NCBI RefSeq assembly: GCF_000735435.1
Contig: NZ_JMPP01000006.1
Span: forward strand, 1 to 64,000
From: Klebsiella planticola ATCC 33531
Lineage (GTDB): Bacteria > Pseudomonadota > Gammaproteobacteria > Enterobacterales > Enterobacteriaceae
Length of the DNA: 64,000 nucleotides
Direction of reading: 5' to 3'
Part shown: positions 40,581-49,973 of the stretch, in pieces
How the letters are laid out: each line of letters begins with the position of its first letter
How positions within the stretch are numbered: the first letter of the stretch is position 1
Translations under genes and position numbers: made by a program
Notes under the pieces: model-generated
The model's input: only the letters and a program-made list of their open reading frames with translations
Databases searched by the model: none
Told to the model about the DNA's origin: nothing

Positions 40581-41528
40581 ATGCAAAACCGGCTGACCAT
40601 CAAAGATATCGCGCGCTTAAGCGGCGTCGGGAAATCGACGGTATCCCGCGTGCTTAATAATGAAAGCGGCGTCAATGAGCGCACCCGTGAACGGGTCGAG
40701 GCGGTGATGCAGCAGCACGGCTTCTCGCCCTCCCGCTCAGCGCGGGCGATGCGGGGTCAAAGCGATAAAGTGGTCGCGATTATCGTCACCCGTCTTGACT
40801 CGCTGTCGGAAAACCTTGCCGTACAGACGATGCTGCCCGCCTTTTACGAGCAGGGTTACGATCCGATTATGATGGAAAGTCAGTTCTCTCCCGCGCTGGT
40901 CGGCGAGCACCTTGGGATCCTCGCCCGCCGCAATATCGACGGCGTGGTGCTGTTCGGCTTTACCGGCATTACCGAAGAGATGCTGACGCCGTGGCGGGAA
41001 TCGATGGTGCTGCTGGCCCGCGACGCGCCGGGATTCGCCTCCGTCTGCTACGACGACAACGGCGCGGTGAACATGCTGATGCAGCGTCTGTACGATGGCG
41101 GCCATCGGCATATCAGCTTCCTCGGGGTACCGCATAGCGACGTCACTACCGGGCAGCGCCGCCATCAGGCCTACCTCAATTTTTGCGAGCAGCACCAGTT
41201 GACCCCGTCTGCCGCCCTGCCGGGACTGGCCATGAAACAGGGCTATGAAAATGTCGCCAGCGTGCTGACCCCCGATACCAGCGCGCTGCTGTGCGCGACC
41301 GATACCCTCGCCCTCGGCGCCAGCAAGTATTTGCAAGAGCAACGTATTGGACATCTGCAGGTCGCCAGCGTCGGCAGTACGCCGCTGATGAAGTTCCTCC
41401 ATCCGGAAATCCTGACCGTGAATCCCGGTTACGCCGAGGCCGGTCGCCAGGCGGCCCAACAGCTGATCGCCCAGATCGGCGGCCAGGCAGAACCACGTCA
41501 AATCGTCATTCCCGCCGCGCTGATTTAA
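40581..41528 (+). CDS. treR: Trehalose operon repressor TreR
   Basis: A 315-residue LacI-family regulator: HTH at residues 5-25 (TIKDIARLSGVGKSTVSRVL) and a periplasmic-binding-protein-like effector domain from about 60. The effector in E. coli is trehalose-6-phosphate. Length and sequence match E. coli TreR; the start MQNRLTIKD is chosen although its ribosome site is weak. It precedes treBC and is divergent from mgtA. Confidence 0.95.
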   Translation: MQNRLTIKDIARLSGVGKSTVSRVLNNESGVNERTRERVEAVMQQHGFSPSRSARAMRGQSDKVVAIIVTRLDSLSENLAVQTMLPAFYEQGYDPIMMESQFSPALVGEHLGILARRNIDGVVLFGFTGITEEMLTPWRESMVLLARDAPGFASVCYDDNGAVNMLMQRLYDGGHRHISFLGVPHSDVTTGQRRHQAYLNFCEQHQLTPSAALPGLAMKQGYENVASVLTPDTSALLCATDTLALGASKYLQEQRIGHLQVASVGSTPLMKFLHPEILTVNPGYAEAGRQAAQQLIAQIGGQAEPRQIVIPAALI

Positions 41529-41566
41529 GCTCGTTTGTTGGATTTATGTGATCGTTGCTGCGTTTC

Positions 41567-41578
41567 GGGAACGTTCCC
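41567..41578 (+). promoter_or_regulatory. TreR operator upstream of treB
   Basis: GGGAACGTTCCC is a perfect 12-bp palindrome, the known TreR box, 79 bp before treB. A CRP-like half-site TGTGA lies just upstream at about 41547-41551, consistent with catabolite control. Confidence 0.85.
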
Positions 41579-41657
41579 ATTTTGAAAGTTGAACGGAGCG
41601 GTTAGGATTCGTCTCAGGTCATTACGCAATCTCTTCCCTCTGTTTTGAGGCCTCATA

Positions 41658-43076
41658 ATGAGCAAAGTAAATCAGCAGGACATCGATAAATTAATCGAAC
41701 TGGTCGGCGGGCGCGATAACATTGCGACCGTCAGTCACTGTATTACCCGTCTACGCTTTGTGCTGAACAATCCGGCCATCGCCAAACCAAAAGAAATTGA
41801 GCAGCTTCGCATGGTGAAAGGCTGCTTTACCAACGCCGGGCAGTTCCAGGTGGTGATCGGCACAGAAGTCGGCGATTACTACAAAGCCCTGCTGGCGACC
41901 ACCGGCAAAGCGTCTGCCGATAAGGAACAGGCCAAGCAGGCGGCGCGGCAAAATATGAAGTGGCACGAGCAGCTGATCTCGCATTTTGCCGAGATCTTCT
42001 TCCCGCTGCTGCCGGCGCTGATCAGCGGCGGTCTGATCCTCGGTTTCCGTAACGTGATCGGCGATCTGCCGATGAGCAACGGGCAAACGCTGGCGCAAAT
42101 GCACCCGTCGCTGAAAACCATTTATGACTTCCTGTGGCTGATTGGCGAAGCCATCTTCTTCTACCTGCCGGTGGGTATCTGCTGGTCAGCGGTGAAGAAA
42201 ATGGGCGGCACGCCGATCCTCGGCATCGTGCTCGGCGTCACGCTGGTCTCTCCACAGCTGATGAATGCTTATATGCTGGGCCAGCAGGTGCCGGAAGTAT
42301 GGAACTTCGGCCTGTTTACGATTGCGAAGGTCGGCTACCAGGCGCAGGTCATCCCGGCGCTGCTGGCGGGTCTGGCGCTCGGCTTTATCGAAACACGCCT
42401 GAAACGCATCGTGCCTGACTACCTCTATCTGGTGGTAGTGCCGGTCTGCTCCCTGATTCTGGCGGTGTTCCTCGCCCACGCCTTTATCGGTCCGTTTGGC
42501 CGCATGATCGGCGATGGCGTCGCCTTTGCCGTGCGCCACCTGATGACCGGTAGCTTCGCGCCGATTGGCGCCGCGCTGTTCGGCTTCCTCTACGCTCCAT
42601 TGGTCATTACCGGGGTCCATCAGACCACGCTGGCTATCGATATGCAGATGATTCAAAGCATGGGCGGTACACCGGTATGGCCGCTGATTGCGCTGTCCAA
42701 CATCGCTCAGGCTTCGGCAGTGGTCGGGATTATTATCGCCAGCCGCAAACAGAACGAACGTGAGATCTCGGTGCCGGCCGCTATCTCGGCCTACCTAGGG
42801 GTAACCGAACCGGCGATGTACGGGATCAACCTGAAATACCGCTTCCCGATGCTCTGCGCGATGATCGGCTCGGGTCTTGCCGGCTTGCTGTGCGGCCTGA
42901 ATGGCGTCATGGCGAACGGGATCGGCGTCGGTGGGCTGCCGGGCATCCTCTCCATTCAACCGACTTACTGGCAGGTGTACGGTTTAGCAATGGTCATCGC
43001 GGTAGTGGTGCCGATTGTGCTCACCACCGTCGTTTATCAGCGTAAGTTCCGTCAGGGCACATTACAGATTGTCTGA
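41658..43076 (+). CDS. treB: PTS trehalose-specific EIIBC component TreB
   Basis: A 472-residue PTS permease: EIIB domain at residues 1-85 with phospho-Cys28 (SHCITRLRF), linker, then an EIIC domain of about ten membrane segments. It imports trehalose as trehalose-6-phosphate. There is no EIIA domain, so the glucose EIIA (Crr) must donate phosphate. treC follows after 51 bp that include a GC-rich hairpin. Confidence 0.96.
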   Translation: MSKVNQQDIDKLIELVGGRDNIATVSHCITRLRFVLNNPAIAKPKEIEQLRMVKGCFTNAGQFQVVIGTEVGDYYKALLATTGKASADKEQAKQAARQNMKWHEQLISHFAEIFFPLLPALISGGLILGFRNVIGDLPMSNGQTLAQMHPSLKTIYDFLWLIGEAIFFYLPVGICWSAVKKMGGTPILGIVLGVTLVSPQLMNAYMLGQQVPEVWNFGLFTIAKVGYQAQVIPALLAGLALGFIETRLKRIVPDYLYLVVVPVCSLILAVFLAHAFIGPFGRMIGDGVAFAVRHLMTGSFAPIGAALFGFLYAPLVITGVHQTTLAIDMQMIQSMGGTPVWPLIALSNIAQASAVVGIIIASRKQNEREISVPAAISAYLGVTEPAMYGINLKYRFPMLCAMIGSGLAGLLCGLNGVMANGIGVGGLPGILSIQPTYWQVYGLAMVIAVVVPIVLTTVVYQRKFRQGTLQIV

Positions 43077-43127
43077 TTTTTTCTTCCGGGGCGCGCTGGC
43101 GCCCCTTCGTTGTAGCAGGAAAGCGAT

Positions 43128-44783
43128 ATGAATACCCTCCCCCACTGGTGGCAAAACGGCGTTATTTATCAAATTTATCCGAAGAGTTTCCAGGACACGA
43201 CCGGCAGCGGTACCGGCGATCTGCGTGGGGTCACCTCGCGCCTCGACTATCTGCAAAAACTTGGCGTGGACGCCATCTGGCTGACGCCTTTCTACGTCTC
43301 TCCGCAGGTCGATAACGGCTACGATGTCGCGAACTATACCGCCATCGACCCCACTTACGGCACGCTGGATGATTTCGACGAACTGGTCGCTCAGGCGAAA
43401 GCCCGCGGGATCCGTATCGTGCTGGATATGGTTTTCAACCATACCTCTACCGCCCACGCCTGGTTCCGCGAGTCGTTGAATAAAGCGAGCCCGTACCGCC
43501 AGTTTTATATCTGGCGCGATAGCGAACCGACAACGCCGCCCAATAACTGGCGTTCGAAGTTTGGCGGCAACGCCTGGCAGTGGCACGCGGAGAGCGGACA
43601 GTACTACCTGCATCTGTTCGCCGCAGAGCAGGCGGATCTCAACTGGGAAAACCCGGCGGTCCGTGCGGAACTCAAAAAGGTGTGCGAGTTCTGGGCCGAC
43701 CGCGGCGTCGACGGCCTGCGCCTCGATGTGGTCAACCTGATTTCGAAAGATCAAACCTTCCCGTCGGATACCCAGGGCGATGGCCGCCGTTTTTATACCG
43801 ACGGTCCGCGGGTCCACGAGTTCCTGCAGGAGATGAGCCGCGATATCTTTACGCCGCGCAACCTGATGACGGTCGGCGAGATGTCCTCCACCTCGCTGGA
43901 ACATTGCCAGCAATATGCCGCCCAGGACGGCCGCGAGCTGTCGATGACCTTTAACTTCCACCATCTGAAGGTGGACTATCCCGGCGGCGAAAAATGGACC
44001 CTTGCGCGCCCGGACTACGTGGCGCTGAAAGCGCTGTTCAGCCACTGGCAGCAGGGCATGCACAACCGGGCGTGGAATGCGCTGTTCTGGTGTAACCACG
44101 ATCAGCCGCGCATCGTGTCGCGTTTTGGCGATGAAGGGGAATACCGGGTACCGGCGGCGAAAATGCTGGCGATGGTCCTGCACGGCATGCAGGGCACTCC
44201 CTACATTTATCAGGGCGAAGAGATTGGCATGACCAATCCGCACTTCTCGCAGATCGGCGATTATCGCGACGTCGAGAGTCACAACATGTTTATTGAGCGC
44301 TCGGTGCAGGGGCAGGCGCCCGATGAGCTGCTGGCGATTCTGGCGAGTAAATCGCGCGACAACAGCCGCACGCCGATGCAGTGGGACGCTCGCGACCAGG
44401 GCGGATTTACCGCCGGTGAACCGTGGATTGCGCTGTGCGATAACTATCGGACGATTAACGTCGAGGCGGCGCTGGCGGATGCGGATTCGGTCTTTTACAC
44501 CTACCAGCGGCTGATTGCGCTGCGTAAAACCACGCCGGTTCTGACCTGGGGCGATTACCTGGACCTGCTGCCTGAGCATCCGTCGCTGTGGTGTTATCGC
44601 CGTCAGTGGCAGGGGAAAACGCTGGTCGTCGCGGCGAACCTGAGCCGCGAGTTCCAGAGCTGGCAGCCGGAGGAGGTGGACGGCGACTGGCAGGTATTGA
44701 TGAGCAATTACGCGGAAGCGGCAAATCGCCCTGCCGCCATGACCCTGCGACCGTTTGAAGCAGTCTGGTGGCTGCAGGCGTAA
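43128..44783 (+). CDS. treC: Trehalose-6-phosphate hydrolase TreC
   Basis: The 551-residue cytosolic GH13 enzyme matches E. coli TreC in length. Catalytic residues are Asp200 (GLRLDVVN), Glu251 (TVGEMSS) and an Asp in WCNHDQPR. It splits trehalose-6-phosphate into glucose and glucose-6-phosphate. The ATG is preceded by AGGAAAG. It ends the tre operon. Confidence 0.96.
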   Translation: MNTLPHWWQNGVIYQIYPKSFQDTTGSGTGDLRGVTSRLDYLQKLGVDAIWLTPFYVSPQVDNGYDVANYTAIDPTYGTLDDFDELVAQAKARGIRIVLDMVFNHTSTAHAWFRESLNKASPYRQFYIWRDSEPTTPPNNWRSKFGGNAWQWHAESGQYYLHLFAAEQADLNWENPAVRAELKKVCEFWADRGVDGLRLDVVNLISKDQTFPSDTQGDGRRFYTDGPRVHEFLQEMSRDIFTPRNLMTVGEMSSTSLEHCQQYAAQDGRELSMTFNFHHLKVDYPGGEKWTLARPDYVALKALFSHWQQGMHNRAWNALFWCNHDQPRIVSRFGDEGEYRVPAAKMLAMVLHGMQGTPYIYQGEEIGMTNPHFSQIGDYRDVESHNMFIERSVQGQAPDELLAILASKSRDNSRTPMQWDARDQGGFTAGEPWIALCDNYRTINVEAALADADSVFYTYQRLIALRKTTPVLTWGDYLDLLPEHPSLWCYRRQWQGKTLVVAANLSREFQSWQPEEVDGDWQVLMSNYAEAANRPAAMTLRPFEAVWWLQA

Positions 44784-44921
44784 CCCCAGGAACGCTGCCT
44801 ATAGCCGGGCTACGGGTTCGCAAACTTCGGCGAGCCGGTGGCCCGCAGCTGGCACGCTATGCCCTGCTGCTGCGCGTCGATCTGCGCCATGACCCCCTGA
44901 TGGCCTGACGCATGGCATTTC

Positions 44922-44955
44922 CGGCCTGAATACTTCCCCCTTCAGGCCAATTTTT
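44922..44955 (+). terminator. Terminator after treC
   Basis: GGCCTGAA (44923-44930) and TTCAGGCC (44941-44948) form a perfect 8-bp stem, followed by AATTTTTG. Confidence 0.8.
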
Positions 44956-45055
44956 GCTTATTTTATAGTCAGATAAATTTACATAACTGCCAGCGCCCAC
45001 CATCCGTACTCTCGTCTTTTTACTTTGTTCTGCGTCAATAAAATCGCAAACATCT

Positions 45056-45069
45056 TTGATGCAAATCAC
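45056..45069 (+). promoter_or_regulatory. FNR-type site upstream of nrdD
   Basis: TTGAT-GCAA-ATCAC matches the FNR consensus TTGAT-N4-ATCAA at nine of ten positions, consistent with anaerobic activation of the class III reductase. Confidence 0.75.
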
Positions 45070-45113
45070 TACATATAGAACTTAGAATGCATCCCGGCCC
45101 TACATCTTGTATT
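45067..45113 (+). promoter_or_regulatory. Tandem NrdR-like boxes upstream of nrdD
   Basis: Two 16-bp elements, CACTACATATAGAACT (45067-45082) and CCCTACATCTTGTATT (45098-45113), lie exactly 31 bp apart, about three helical turns, as for paired NrdR boxes; each resembles the NrdR consensus only partly. They overlap the FNR site. Confidence 0.5.
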
Positions 45114-45274
45114 AATCGTCTATTATGTCAGCACATCCCATCGTTCTGTGGCGGTGGTGGGATGTGGATAAAAAGGGCCGGAACCGACGCAAAACGGCGG
45201 CAGGTAAAGCCCCCGCGACGCCGGCGATACTTCCGCCTCTGTGGATAACCTGTTTTATAAAGTATGGAGTGATC

Positions 45275-47410
45275 ATGACACCGCATGTGATGAAACGTGA
45301 TGGCTGTAAAGTGCCGTTCAAATCTGAGCGCATTAAAGAAGCAATTCTGCGTGCAGCTAAAGCAGCGGGAGTCGATGACGCAGACTATTGCGCCACCGTC
45401 GCAGAAGTCGTTAGCCAGCAAATGCAGGGCCGTAGCCAGGTTGATATCAACGAGATTCAGACTGCCGTTGAGAACCAGCTGATGTCAGGGCCGTGGAAAC
45501 AGCTGGCCCGGGCCTATATCGAATATCGCCACGACCGCGATATCGAGCGTGAAAAACGCGGCCGCCTGAACCAGGAAATTCGCGGTCTGGTTGAACAAAC
45601 CAACTCGTCCCTGCTTAACGAAAATGCCAACAAAGACAGTAAAGTCATCCCGACCCAGCGCGACCTGCTGGCCGGTATCGTCGCCAAACATTACGCCCGT
45701 CAGCACCTGCTGCCGCGCGATGTGGTGCTTGCCCACGAGCGCGGTGAGATTCACTACCACGATCTCGACTATTCGCCGTTCTTCCCGATGTTCAACTGCA
45801 TGCTGATCGATCTGAAAGGTATGCTGACGCACGGGTTTAAAATGGGCAACGCGGAGATTGAACCACCAAAATCGATCTCCACCGCCACGGCGGTAACGGC
45901 GCAGATTATCGCCCAGGTCGCCAGCCACATTTATGGCGGCACCACCATTAACCGCATCGATGAAGTGCTGGCGCCGTTCGTCACCGAAAGCTTCAAAAAG
46001 CACCGTAAAATCGCCGAAGAGTGGCAGATCCCTGATGCGGAAGGCTATGCCCGCTCGCGCACCGAGAAAGAGTGCTACGACGCCTTCCAGTCGCTGGAAT
46101 ACGAAGTCAATACGCTGCATACCGCCAACGGGCAGACGCCGTTCGTCACCTTTGGCTTTGGTCTCGGCACCAGCTGGGAATCCCGTCTGATTCAGCAGTC
46201 TATCCTGCGTAACCGCATCGCCGGGCTGGGCAAAAACCGCAAAACTGCGGTATTCCCGAAACTGGTGTTCGCCATTCGCGACGGCCTGAACCACAGGTTC
46301 GGCGACGCGAACTACGACATCAAGCAGCTGGCGCTGGAGTGCGCGAGCAAGCGTATGTACCCGGACATTCTCAACTACGATCAGGTGGTGAAAGTCACCG
46401 GTTCGTTTAAAACGCCAATGGGCTGCCGCAGCTTCCTCGGCGTCTATGAAGAAAATGGCGAGCAGATCCACGACGGCCGCAACAATATCGGCGTGATCAG
46501 CCTGAACCTGCCGCGCATTGCGCTGGAAGCGAAAGGGGATGAAGCGACGTTCTGGAAGCTGCTGGATAACCGTCTGGAGCTGGCTTACAAAGCGCTGATG
46601 ACGCGTATTGCTCGCCTCGAAGGGGTGAAAGCGCGCGTGGCACCGATCCTGTACATGGAAGGCGCCTGCGGCGTACGCCTGAAGGCCGACGACGATGTAT
46701 CAGAGATCTTTAAAAACGGTCGCGCCTCCATTTCGCTGGGCTATATCGGCATCCACGAAACCATCAACGCGCTGTCGGGTAATCAGCATATGTACGATAG
46801 CGACGCGCTGCGTGAAAAAGGCATCGCCATCGTCCGACGTCTGCGTGACGCCGTCGACCGCTGGAAAGAAGAGACCGGCTACGGCTTCAGCCTGTACAGC
46901 ACGCCGAGCGAAAACCTCTGCGATCGCTTCTGCCGTCTTGATACCGCCGAATTTGGCGTCATTGAGGGCGTGACCGATAAGGGCTACTACACCAACAGCT
47001 TCCACCTCGATGTCGAGAAAAAGGTTAACCCGTACGACAAAATCGACTTCGAAGCGCCGTATCCGCCGCTGGCCAACGGGGGATTCATTTGCTACGGCGA
47101 ATACCCGAATATCCAGCACAACCTGAAAGCGCTGGAAGATGTCTGGGATTACAGCTACCAGCATGTCCCCTATTACGGTACCAACACGCCGATCGATGAG
47201 TGCTATGAGTGCGGCTTTACCGGCGAGTTCGAATGTACCAGTAAAGGCTTTACCTGCCCGAAATGTGGCAACCACGATGCCGCCCGGGTGTCGGTCACCC
47301 GACGGGTCTGCGGCTATCTCGGCAGCCCGGACGCTCGTCCGTTCAACGCCGGCAAGCAGGAAGAGGTTAAACGCCGCGTTAAGCATTTGGGTAACGGGCA
47401 AATCGGTTAA
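45275..47410 (+). CDS. nrdD: Anaerobic ribonucleoside-triphosphate reductase NrdD
   Basis: A 711-residue class III reductase: N-terminal ATP-cone (residues 3-95), ten-stranded barrel, C-terminal zinc site (CYECGF and CPKCG) and the glycyl-radical motif RRVCGYLG with radical Gly680. It reduces NTPs to dNTPs without oxygen. The start MTPHVMKRDG is the family N-terminus and follows GGAG. nrdG is downstream across a 159-bp gap filled mostly by an ERIC element. Confidence 0.97.
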   Translation: MTPHVMKRDGCKVPFKSERIKEAILRAAKAAGVDDADYCATVAEVVSQQMQGRSQVDINEIQTAVENQLMSGPWKQLARAYIEYRHDRDIEREKRGRLNQEIRGLVEQTNSSLLNENANKDSKVIPTQRDLLAGIVAKHYARQHLLPRDVVLAHERGEIHYHDLDYSPFFPMFNCMLIDLKGMLTHGFKMGNAEIEPPKSISTATAVTAQIIAQVASHIYGGTTINRIDEVLAPFVTESFKKHRKIAEEWQIPDAEGYARSRTEKECYDAFQSLEYEVNTLHTANGQTPFVTFGFGLGTSWESRLIQQSILRNRIAGLGKNRKTAVFPKLVFAIRDGLNHRFGDANYDIKQLALECASKRMYPDILNYDQVVKVTGSFKTPMGCRSFLGVYEENGEQIHDGRNNIGVISLNLPRIALEAKGDEATFWKLLDNRLELAYKALMTRIARLEGVKARVAPILYMEGACGVRLKADDDVSEIFKNGRASISLGYIGIHETINALSGNQHMYDSDALREKGIAIVRRLRDAVDRWKEETGYGFSLYSTPSENLCDRFCRLDTAEFGVIEGVTDKGYYTNSFHLDVEKKVNPYDKIDFEAPYPPLANGGFICYGEYPNIQHNLKALEDVWDYSYQHVPYYGTNTPIDECYECGFTGEFECTSKGFTCPKCGNHDAARVSVTRRVCGYLGSPDARPFNAGKQEEVKRRVKHLGNGQIG

Positions 47411-47443
47411 TTTCGACAGTATTATTGCCCGGCAATGCGACGC

Positions 47444-47570
47444 TTTTCGCACAGCAATTGGCGCCAGGACAAGGCGGCAAGCAAGCGAATCCCGGGGAGC
47501 TTACATCAGTAAGTGACCCGGGTAAGCGAGCGCAGCCAATGCAGTAATGGCGTCAATTGAGAAGCGAAAA
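47444..47570. repeat. ERIC element between nrdD and nrdG
   Basis: A 127-bp imperfect palindrome with the ERIC core: GCGAATCCCGGGGAGCTTAC and AGTAAGTGACCCGGGTAAGC. Outer arms CAATTGGCGCCA (47455) and TGGCGTCAATTG (47548-47559), then TTTTCGC and GCGAAAA, pair at the ends. The right end runs to the first base of the nrdG start codon, so the nrdG ribosome site (GAGAAG) lies within the element. Confidence 0.88.
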
Positions 47571-48034
47571 TGAATTACCATCAATACTATCCGGTAGACA
47601 TCGTCAACGGCCCCGGCACCCGCTGCACCCTGTTCGTCTCAGGCTGCGTCCACGAATGCCCCGGCTGTTATAACAAGAGCACCTGGCGGCTCAACTCCGG
47701 GTTGCCATTCACCACCGGGATGGCCGATCGTATCATCGCCGACCTCAACGACACGCGGATCATACGCCAGGGGATCTCCCTTTCCGGCGGCGATCCCCTG
47801 CATCCGCAGAACGTGCCGGAGATCCTCGCCCTGGTGCGCCGCATCCTCGCCGAATGTCCCGGCAAGGATATCTGGGTCTGGACCGGTTATAAGCTCGACG
47901 AGCTGAACGACGCACAGCGGGAAGTGGTTGATCTGATTAACGTGCTGGTCGACGGCAAGTTTGTCGAGGATTTAAAAGATCCGGCGCTGATCTGGCGCGG
48001 CAGCAGCAATCAGGTCGTCCACCGCTTAAGATAG
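47570..48034 (+). CDS. nrdG: Anaerobic ribonucleotide reductase activating enzyme NrdG
   Basis: The 154-residue radical-SAM activase has the cluster motif CX3CX2C at Cys26, Cys30 and Cys33 (SGCVHECPGCYNK). It uses S-adenosylmethionine and flavodoxin to place the glycyl radical on NrdD. Its start codon adjoins an ERIC repeat. It converges with the PRD regulator gene with only 6 bp between them and no visible terminator. Confidence 0.96.
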   Translation: MNYHQYYPVDIVNGPGTRCTLFVSGCVHECPGCYNKSTWRLNSGLPFTTGMADRIIADLNDTRIIRQGISLSGGDPLHPQNVPEILALVRRILAECPGKDIWVWTGYKLDELNDAQREVVDLINVLVDGKFVEDLKDPALIWRGSSNQVVHRLR

Positions 48035-48040
48035 TGACGC

Positions 48041-49951
48041 TCAAAAACGGCTGACGCACTCCACCGCCACCGCTTTGAACTCATCGAAACTGCGCGTCTC
48101 GGCAAGCCGGGTCATCGCTCGCTCGCGCAGGAAAGTGACAAAAATATCGTAGATCGCCATCGCCTCTTCATACTCGCTTTTGCTGATCGCCAGCAGGAAG
48201 ATGATATGGGCAGTTTCATCGCCCCAGGCGATACCGTTCGGCGCAATGACGGTATAGACCACGGTTTTTTGCGCCAGCAGACCAAGGGCGTGAGGCAGCG
48301 CAATCCCGTCGCCCAGCATCGTGCTGACGATGGCCTCGCGTTCGACAACCGAGTCATGGAACCCGGCATCGACAAACCCTTCCTGCTGCAGCTGCTGGCA
48401 CAGCCCGGCAAACAGCGTCTGCCGATCGACAGGCGTATCGATCACCTGGAAATGGGCCGCATCGAAATATTTATTCAGCACCCACGGACGGGTCCTGTCC
48501 ACCAGCACCAGCTTGCCGATTTGATCCAGCTGATAATCGGTCGGGAATGGCGCAATGGTCACCACCGGCTTATCTTTTTCACCAATCCGCACGGTCGAGA
48601 TAACAAAATCTTCCGCGACCGCCGCCAGCTGCTCATACTCCCGCTGCGACAGGGTGGCGGCGATTTCTAACTGCGGATATTTACGCTGCAAAATGGCTTC
48701 GATCATCCGCACCATCGCATTACTGGTATCGCATACCAATAACACCCGCGGCTGCCGCTGATAGCCAATGTTGTAATGACGTTCCAGTCCGACGCCAATA
48801 TGCAATACCAGGAAACCAATCTCGTTTTCACTGATGGCATAGGGCGTGTATTTCCCCCAGCTGGTCACCGCCGCGAGAGTCATGTCCCACGCCATCGGGT
48901 AGTGCTGCTTAATATTATCGAGCAGAGGATTGGGGATCATGATCTGGTAGCGAACCCGGGTGATCATGGTCTTAACGTGGGTCAGCAGATCGGCATGTAG
49001 CTGAGCGTCGTCCAGCAGGTTGTAATTATACTGGCTGTTGATGTAGCGCAGGATGTAGTTTACCAGCGCTTCGCCATCGTCGGCGCTGATGGTGCCCGGA
49101 TCGACGTCCTGAACCTGACGGGCGGCAAGATGGACGCACAGCCACGCTTCTTCTGCCGGAGAGAGGGCCTTTCCCGCCAGCTGCTGCAGTACGGCTGCCA
49201 GATCCCGCGCGGCATCACGCACGTTTTGCGCGACATCCTCCGCGCTGAATTCCGCCAGCGGATAGCCCTGGCTGACGCGACGCACCGTCACTGCGCTGTA
49301 CAGTCGGATAAAGCGCTCGCCTTCATCGGTGAGGCGCACGTGGTGCCGGGTCAGGATCTCCTGCAGCACGTCCGCAAGCTGTTCCTGCACATCCGTATTC
49401 AGCGCTTGCTCATCGATCAGCGGGTTTATTCCCCCCTGCTGCGCCTGTTGCCATAACAGATCGGTCAGGCAGGCGCGAATCGATACTTCGCTGCCAAACA
49501 GCCTCATACCGTGCCGTGGGCGAGTCTCGAGAGTCAGTTGATAGCGCTGAAAGCGCTCGCGGACCTCGGCCATATCGCTTTGTAACGTCGCCCGGCTGAC
49601 AAACCACTCGTCCGCCAGATCTTCGAGCTTGATGGAGAACGCGGAGGTCAAAAAGCGCACCAGCAGAAAGTTGATGCGATCCGCCGCCGTACGCGGGATC
49701 TGCTGCGGCTTCGGCGCATGCTCTTGCAGGGTCTGGTAGCGCGCCGGGTCGTCGATTTTCAGCTGATAGCCGCTGCCGCGAGTGAGCATGAATTGCGCGC
49801 CATACTCCACTAACAACGCGTTAAGCGCGGTAATGTCGGCGCGCACGGTACGAGTAGAAACCGACAGCCGCTGCGCCAGCTCATCCTGCGGCAGCGTTTC
49901 GTTTTGCAGCAAAGTAAACAGTTGCGCTAAACGGTGGTTGGGAAATCGCAT
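48041..49951 (-). CDS. PRD-containing transcriptional regulator with EIIB and EIIA domains (LicR/MtlR type)
   Basis: A 636-residue multidomain regulator. In order: HTH at about 5-60 (STRTVRADITALN), second HTH at about 90-150, PRD1 at about 185-285 (His274), PRD2 at about 295-395 (His319, His325 and His384), an EIIB-like domain from about 402 with Cys407 (VLLVCDTSNAM), and an EIIA-2 domain at about 495-636 with the active-site histidine His554 in GIALPHALG. These sites are phosphorylated by PTS proteins in relatives, so activity should follow PTS flux. It is the last gene of the minus-strand operon, 22 bp after the lactonase, and probably controls it. The retained EIIA His and EIIB Cys could also serve as phosphate donors. 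Confidence 0.88.
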   Translation of the reverse strand: MRFPNHRLAQLFTLLQNETLPQDELAQRLSVSTRTVRADITALNALLVEYGAQFMLTRGSGYQLKIDDPARYQTLQEHAPKPQQIPRTAADRINFLLVRFLTSAFSIKLEDLADEWFVSRATLQSDMAEVRERFQRYQLTLETRPRHGMRLFGSEVSIRACLTDLLWQQAQQGGINPLIDEQALNTDVQEQLADVLQEILTRHHVRLTDEGERFIRLYSAVTVRRVSQGYPLAEFSAEDVAQNVRDAARDLAAVLQQLAGKALSPAEEAWLCVHLAARQVQDVDPGTISADDGEALVNYILRYINSQYNYNLLDDAQLHADLLTHVKTMITRVRYQIMIPNPLLDNIKQHYPMAWDMTLAAVTSWGKYTPYAISENEIGFLVLHIGVGLERHYNIGYQRQPRVLLVCDTSNAMVRMIEAILQRKYPQLEIAATLSQREYEQLAAVAEDFVISTVRIGEKDKPVVTIAPFPTDYQLDQIGKLVLVDRTRPWVLNKYFDAAHFQVIDTPVDRQTLFAGLCQQLQQEGFVDAGFHDSVVEREAIVSTMLGDGIALPHALGLLAQKTVVYTVIAPNGIAWGDETAHIIFLLAISKSEYEEAMAIYDIFVTFLRERAMTRLAETRSFDEFKAVAVECVSRF

Positions 49952-49973
49952 GTCAGTTCCTTCATCTTACGGC

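Larger units (their letters stand above)
44784..45274. other. Intergenic region between treC and nrdD
   Basis: This 491-bp gap contains a weak REP-like remnant (44800-44860), a terminator for treC (44922-44955), the nrdD control sites (FNR-like 45056-45069, NrdR-like boxes 45067-45113) and a leader up to the nrdD start. An open frame upstream of nrdD (from 45125) is in frame with it but looks unlike the NrdD family. Confidence 0.6.

Noticed and set aside
45125-45274. A 50-residue N-terminal extension of NrdD
   Set aside because: The extension is Trp/Arg/Pro-rich, unlike the family, and the internal ATG at 45275 has GGAG and the conserved N-terminus.
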